From DP-36 sp036004365 (GTDB lineage: Bacteria; Desulfobacterota; Binatia; UBA9968), in NCBI GenBank assembly GCA_036004365.1, contig DASYRN010000195.1, positions 12,404 to 76,403 of the forward strand: a DNA stretch of 64,000 nucleotides, given 5' to 3'. Under the pieces are notes generated by a model, which saw only the letters and a list, made by a program, of their open reading frames with translations, was not told the DNA's origin and searched no databases. Below are positions 61,030-64,000 of the stretch, one piece after another; the first letter of the stretch is position 1, and each line of letters starts with the position of its first letter. Position numbers and translations under genes: made by a program.

Positions 61030-61064
61030 CGAAACTGGTGGTCTTCTCAAGATCCGATCCATGC

Positions 61065-61094
61065 TTGACAAACAAACGGCGGCAAAGGTTAAAT
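61065..61094 (+). promoter_or_regulatory. Candidate promoter of the solute-binding gene, TTGACA-N18-TTAAAT
   Basis: -35 TTGACA 61065-61070 and -10 TTAAAT 61089-61094 with an 18-nt spacer, 31 nt before ATG 61126. Divergent from the cupin promoter. Confidence 0.5.
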
Positions 61095-61125
61095 CGGTTT
61101 ACTAGCCACAAGGAAAGGGGCCAAG

Positions 61126-62112
61126 ATGTGTCAAAGACTCTTTCTGGTTGCTGTATTTTGGCTCGCGCTGTCCAGCTCGCTTTTTGCACAGGAGCGCTAC
61201 ATGATCGCCTATGGAGGTTTCGCAGGCTTTCAAGCGCCTGTGTGGGCCGCCAAAGATCTGGGACTCCTATCGAAGTACGGGGTCAGCGCCGACGTGGTGA
61301 TGGTGCCCGGCTCGCCCCGTGGGATCCAGGCTCTTTTGGGAGGAAGCGTGCACTTCGCCCAGGTCGACGCCGCCACCACAGCCAACGCGATCCAGCAGGG
61401 AGCGGATTTGGTCATGATATCCGGATCGATGAATACATTTCCTTTCAGCTTTGTTGCCCAGAAAGAAATTCGGAAGCCCGAGGATCTCAGCGGAAAGAAA
61501 ATCGGCATCGTTGGCTTCGGCGGGGCGAACGAGCTCGCCGTGGTGCTCGCGCTCAAAGAGTGGAACGTTCCCCGTCAATCGGTCACGATCATTCAGAGCG
61601 GTGGCGCCGCCAACCGGCTGGTGGCGCTTTCGGCAAAGGCGCTCGACGCCACGGTCCTTGCGCATCCCGAGCTGGGCGAGGCTGTCCGGATGGGTATGAA
61701 TGTGCTCGCTCACATGAGCGAGATGAAGACCGCGGCGTTTCCCATGAACGCTATCGTCGTACGGCGCTCATTTCTCGAGCGCAATCGCGATGCGGTTAAG
61801 CGTTTTCAGCAGGCCTACGCCGAAGCCACCCATCAGTTCATGAACAGCAAGGATAAGGGACTGGCCGTGTTAGCCAAGCGGCTGCAGCAGAAAAACCCCA
61901 AGGCGCTGGAGGAGACTTATCAATATTTTGCGTCGAGCTTCTCCTTCCCGACGCGGGTGTCACACCAGGGCTTGCGCAATACCTTGGAGATGATCGCCCA
62001 GCGAGCCCCGGGAACCAAAGCCGATACCGATCTGCACAAGTATCTCGACGAAAGCACTCTCGACGAGCTGGAGAAGGAAGGGTTCTTTAAAAAATTGAGT
62101 GGAAAGAGCTAA
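61126..62112 (+). CDS. ABC-type solute-binding protein, NMT1/THI5-like
   Basis: The 328-residue protein has a signal peptide ('RLFLVAVFWLALSSSLFAQE'), then 'MIAYGGFAGFQAPVWAAKDL', 'LLGGSVHFAQVDAATTANAI', 'KPEDLSGKKIGIVGFGGANE' and 'KTAAFPMNAIVVRRSFLERN'. Same family as the genes at 12166 and 38247 and the pseudogene at 59476. AAAGGGGC precedes the ATG. A two-domain VOC protein follows 41 bp downstream. There are no permease or ATPase genes nearby; the pseudogene next door may be its decayed paralogue. Confidence 0.92.
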   Translation: MCQRLFLVAVFWLALSSSLFAQERYMIAYGGFAGFQAPVWAAKDLGLLSKYGVSADVVMVPGSPRGIQALLGGSVHFAQVDAATTANAIQQGADLVMISGSMNTFPFSFVAQKEIRKPEDLSGKKIGIVGFGGANELAVVLALKEWNVPRQSVTIIQSGGAANRLVALSAKALDATVLAHPELGEAVRMGMNVLAHMSEMKTAAFPMNAIVVRRSFLERNRDAVKRFQQAYAEATHQFMNSKDKGLAVLAKRLQQKNPKALEETYQYFASSFSFPTRVSHQGLRNTLEMIAQRAPGTKADTDLHKYLDESTLDELEKEGFFKKLSGKS

Positions 62113-62153
62113 ACTCGTTTTTTGAAGCGAGACCGCTGAGTAGGAGGCAAACT

Positions 62154-62978
62154 ATGCCAGCAAAAATCCAACATGTAGCCATAATGACTGAAAACTTCGT
62201 TCGGGAGAGGAAATTTTACGAGTCTGCCTTCGGCATGAAAAGGTCGAAAGCTGCCGCGGAAGAAGAAGCTAAGGCCGTCAGAACGAACTACGGACTGAGC
62301 GTCAGCGATGGCTACGTCGGCATGACCATTATCGGAAGAAAACCGGGCTATCTGGGCGGACTGCATCACTTCGGGATCGATGTTGAGGATGTGGAGTCTG
62401 CCTGCGGCCGCATACGGGAAAAGTATCCAGCCATTAAAGTCTTAAAGCGACCGTCCAACCGCCCCTTCGCATCGTTCGGCGCACACGATCCCGAGGGAAA
62501 TATCTTCGACCTTACGCAGGAGGGAATGGAAAACAAAAGAGGGGTTTATGTCGAGACGGGCGGGGATCATAAGCGGCGCATCAGCCATATCAAGTTGCGC
62601 GTTGTTCATCCTGAGTCGATCGCGCGTTTCTATCTTGATGTCTTCGAATTTGAGCAGGCCGAAAAGGCTTTGGAAGATCCGAACTTCTATCTCACGGACG
62701 GCAAGATGACCTTGGTCATCGCGCCTTGGGACATCACCGACTACGACGGCGCCGGAATCGAGAGGCCAGGATTGGAGCATATCGGTTTCAAGGTGGAAAG
62801 CGTGGATGCGGTGAAGCGGGATCTGGATGAGTTAAGAAAAGCCGATCCGGAGATGTGCGAGAAAACCGTGAGTGTACCGTCGGAGGGTCAGCGCCGCGTG
62901 GAGCTTATCGCCAGCTGCCGCCATGGGAGGCATCAATTATCGGATCCGGGCGGAGTCTTCATCGACATTTCCGAGTGA
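62154..62978 (+). CDS. Two-domain VOC (glyoxalase/extradiol dioxygenase-like) protein
   Basis: The 274-residue protein has two VOC modules. Module 1 (about 1-125) has 'KIQHVAIMTENFVRERKFYE', 'GYLGGLHHFGIDVEDVESAC' and 'FGAHDPEGNIFDLTQEG'. Module 2 (about 140-274) has 'RISHIKLRVVHPESIARFYL', 'GIERPGLEHIGFKVESVDAV' and 'LSDPGGVFIDIS'. The metal-ligand positions (H..., H, E) are kept in part (HVAIM, HHFG; HIKL, HIGF), so an Fe/Mn enzyme such as a ring-cleaving dioxygenase, glyoxalase or epimerase is possible. AGGAGG precedes the ATG. Confidence 0.88.
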   Translation: MPAKIQHVAIMTENFVRERKFYESAFGMKRSKAAAEEEAKAVRTNYGLSVSDGYVGMTIIGRKPGYLGGLHHFGIDVEDVESACGRIREKYPAIKVLKRPSNRPFASFGAHDPEGNIFDLTQEGMENKRGVYVETGGDHKRRISHIKLRVVHPESIARFYLDVFEFEQAEKALEDPNFYLTDGKMTLVIAPWDITDYDGAGIERPGLEHIGFKVESVDAVKRDLDELRKADPEMCEKTVSVPSEGQRRVELIASCRHGRHQLSDPGGVFIDISE

Positions 62979-63005
62979 GCGGCTCATTTTGAAGATGGGT
63001 AACCC

Positions 63006-64000
63006 ATGCAACCCAATCGTTCCCAAATAGTTGTTTCTTTCAATACTAAGGTGCGCTCTCTTCGGGAGGCCATGAAGGAGCGGAATCTCTCAGCCCTGCT
63101 CTTCTATTCGACCGGACAGCTCAGCATGCTCGAGGTCAACCCGGTGCTCTGGATATCGGGCGTGCTGCCAATGGGAGATCACACGGGAGTGCTCCTCACC
63201 GAATCCGGAGAGGCTGCGATGGTGATCGGCCTTTCGTGGGATTTCGGAAGGGTGCGAAACCAGACCTGGATTGAAGATCTCAGAGTATCCGAACGATTCA
63301 CAGAAGAGATCCAAAGGCTAATCCAGGAGAAGGGTCTTGGAGGTGAGCTGGGCGTCGTCGGCTGGAACTTCATGCCCGCAGCGGTTTACAAAGCGCTGGA
63401 CAACATTCCCGGGGTCAAACTAGAAGTTGCAGACTTCATTTTGACCTCTGCGGCTCGCTTCCCCGGAAGAGAGGCGCTCCCGGCGCTGGAACGGGCAGCA
63501 CAGATCGCCGATATCGGATTTTCAGCTATTCTGGAAAAGGCGAAGGTTGGGATGCCGGAGCACGAGCTGGCGGCAGAGGTCGAATACGCCATGCGCGGGC
63601 AGGGCGCGGGAGACAACTTCGGCATGGTGACCGCGTCGGATCATGGCCACTGCGCTCATCCGCCGTCGGAGCGCAGGATGCGCCCCGGGGACATCATCAT
63701 CGCCGAGATCACACCGGCCTTTGAAGGCCACTTCGTCCAGCTTTGCCGCACCACAGTCCTGGGACCGATCTCTCCCGTTTTGCGCGAAAAATTTACGATT
63801 GTCGAGGAGGCGATGGAGAAGAGCCTGGATCGAGTTCGACCGGGAGTAAGGGTGGGCGAAATCTCTCGCGTGATGAACGAGGTGTTTAGCGCGCACGGCT
63901 ATGAGAAGTACTGCAAACCGCCTTACATGCGTGTCAGAGGCCATGGCCTAGGTTTCTGGTCGATCCCTTTCGCGGAGATCGTCGAAGAGAACCAGGCGCT
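63006..64000 (+). CDS. M24/creatinase-like protein, 5' part (runs off the window)
   Basis: ATG 63006 is 27 bp after the VOC stop; the frame is open to the right edge, giving about 331 residues. Residues 1-150 form the creatinase N-terminal domain ('VRSLREAMKERNLSALLFYS', 'LLTESGEAAMVIGLSWDFGR'), followed by the pita-bread fold ('GMPEHELAAEVEYAMRGQGA'). Where M24 metallopeptidases have two metal aspartates (D-x-G and SDITRT), it reads 'IAEITPAFEGHFVQLCRT', with Glu and Gln instead. It therefore resembles the non-metal creatinase-like branch rather than an aminopeptidase. The 3' end is missing, so later ligands cannot be checked. Confidence 0.85.
   Translation, partial: MQPNRSQIVVSFNTKVRSLREAMKERNLSALLFYSTGQLSMLEVNPVLWISGVLPMGDHTGVLLTESGEAAMVIGLSWDFGRVRNQTWIEDLRVSERFTEEIQRLIQEKGLGGELGVVGWNFMPAAVYKALDNIPGVKLEVADFILTSAARFPGREALPALERAAQIADIGFSAILEKAKVGMPEHELAAEVEYAMRGQGAGDNFGMVTASDHGHCAHPPSERRMRPGDIIIAEITPAFEGHFVQLCRTTVLGPISPVLREKFTIVEEAMEKSLDRVRPGVRVGEISRVMNEVFSAHGYEKYCKPPYMRVRGHGLGFWSIPFAEIVEENQA

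Noticed and set aside
60480..61799. 439-residue plus-strand ORF across the cupin/solute-binding boundary
   Set aside because: It runs antisense through the cupin gene, which has intact metal motifs, and then out of frame through the solute-binding gene at 61126.
1..64000. CRISPR array, prophage, insertion sequence or toxin-antitoxin pair
   Set aside because: No regularly spaced repeats, cas genes, phage structural genes, transposases or small toxin-like pairs were seen on either strand.

Overview
The window is 64 kb of moderately GC-rich bacterial chromosome (about 57-58% by eye) from what looks like an uncultivated, deep-branching soil or groundwater lineage. Many solute-binding proteins without permeases, paired hydantoinase A/B subunits, luciferase-type monooxygenases, molybdenum hydroxylases, SDRs and carboxymuconolactone-decarboxylase-like proteins suggest Binatota/Desulfobacterota-like, Rokubacteria-like or Tectomicrobia-like genomes. 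That placement is inference from gene content. No prophage, transposase, CRISPR array, rRNA or self-transfer gene was found.

Layout. 1-5.4 kb: an envelope redox/copper cluster (LVIVD-repeat protein, rhodanese, CopC, and a CopD-cytochrome c-redoxin fusion), DUF488, a frameshifted SDH/ClpP-like protease and a J-domain protein. 5.6-12 kb: polA, an unknown gene, a secreted glycoside-hydrolase-like protein, tRNA-Leu(CAA) and an ornithine-cyclodeaminase homologue. 12-15.8 kb: an orphan solute-binding protein, a FrsA-like esterase and a CMD-family protein. 16-18.7 kb: a two-subunit molybdenum hydroxylase. 19-21.4 kb: a membrane protein, cytochrome c and a sulfite-oxidase-like enzyme. 21.6-26.6 kb: metallophosphoesterase, DUF6282 amidohydrolase, phosphoribosyltransferase, and a luciferase-like monooxygenase overlapping an alpha/beta hydrolase with a cysteine nucleophile. 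26.9-32.6 kb: lipoproteins and decayed or truncated signalling genes. 33.5-35.5 kb: a minus-strand block of small envelope/stress genes with internal duplications. 36-42.5 kb: polysaccharide deacetylase, phosphonoacetate-hydrolase-like enzyme, two solute-binding proteins, an MFS carrier and a ModA-like protein. 42.6-52.3 kb: msrA, GST, radical SAM, an orphan molybdenum-hydroxylase large subunit, CMD/SDR genes, a SUMF1-domain protein, an epimerase, SRPBCC and MlaC. 52.5-64 kb: a flavoprotein, hyuB-hyuA, a BNR-repeat protein, a decayed solute-binding pseudogene, cupin, another solute-binding protein, a two-domain VOC protein and the start of an M24/creatinase-like gene.

How the genes work together. 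Most of the window reads as accessory catabolism: small organic acids, amides or heterocycles would be captured by periplasmic binding proteins and oxidised or hydrolysed by molybdo-, flavo- and hydrolytic enzymes. Two recurrent features tie it together. One is a near-identical promoter architecture (TTGACG, exactly 18 nt, TATTTT) upstream of four unrelated loci. The other is a set of single-base frameshifts in otherwise well-conserved genes, several of them in homopolymers, alongside at least one real pseudogene carrying a stop codon and a 17-bp tandem duplication. The reader should decide whether the single-base cases are assembly errors before treating those genes as dead.
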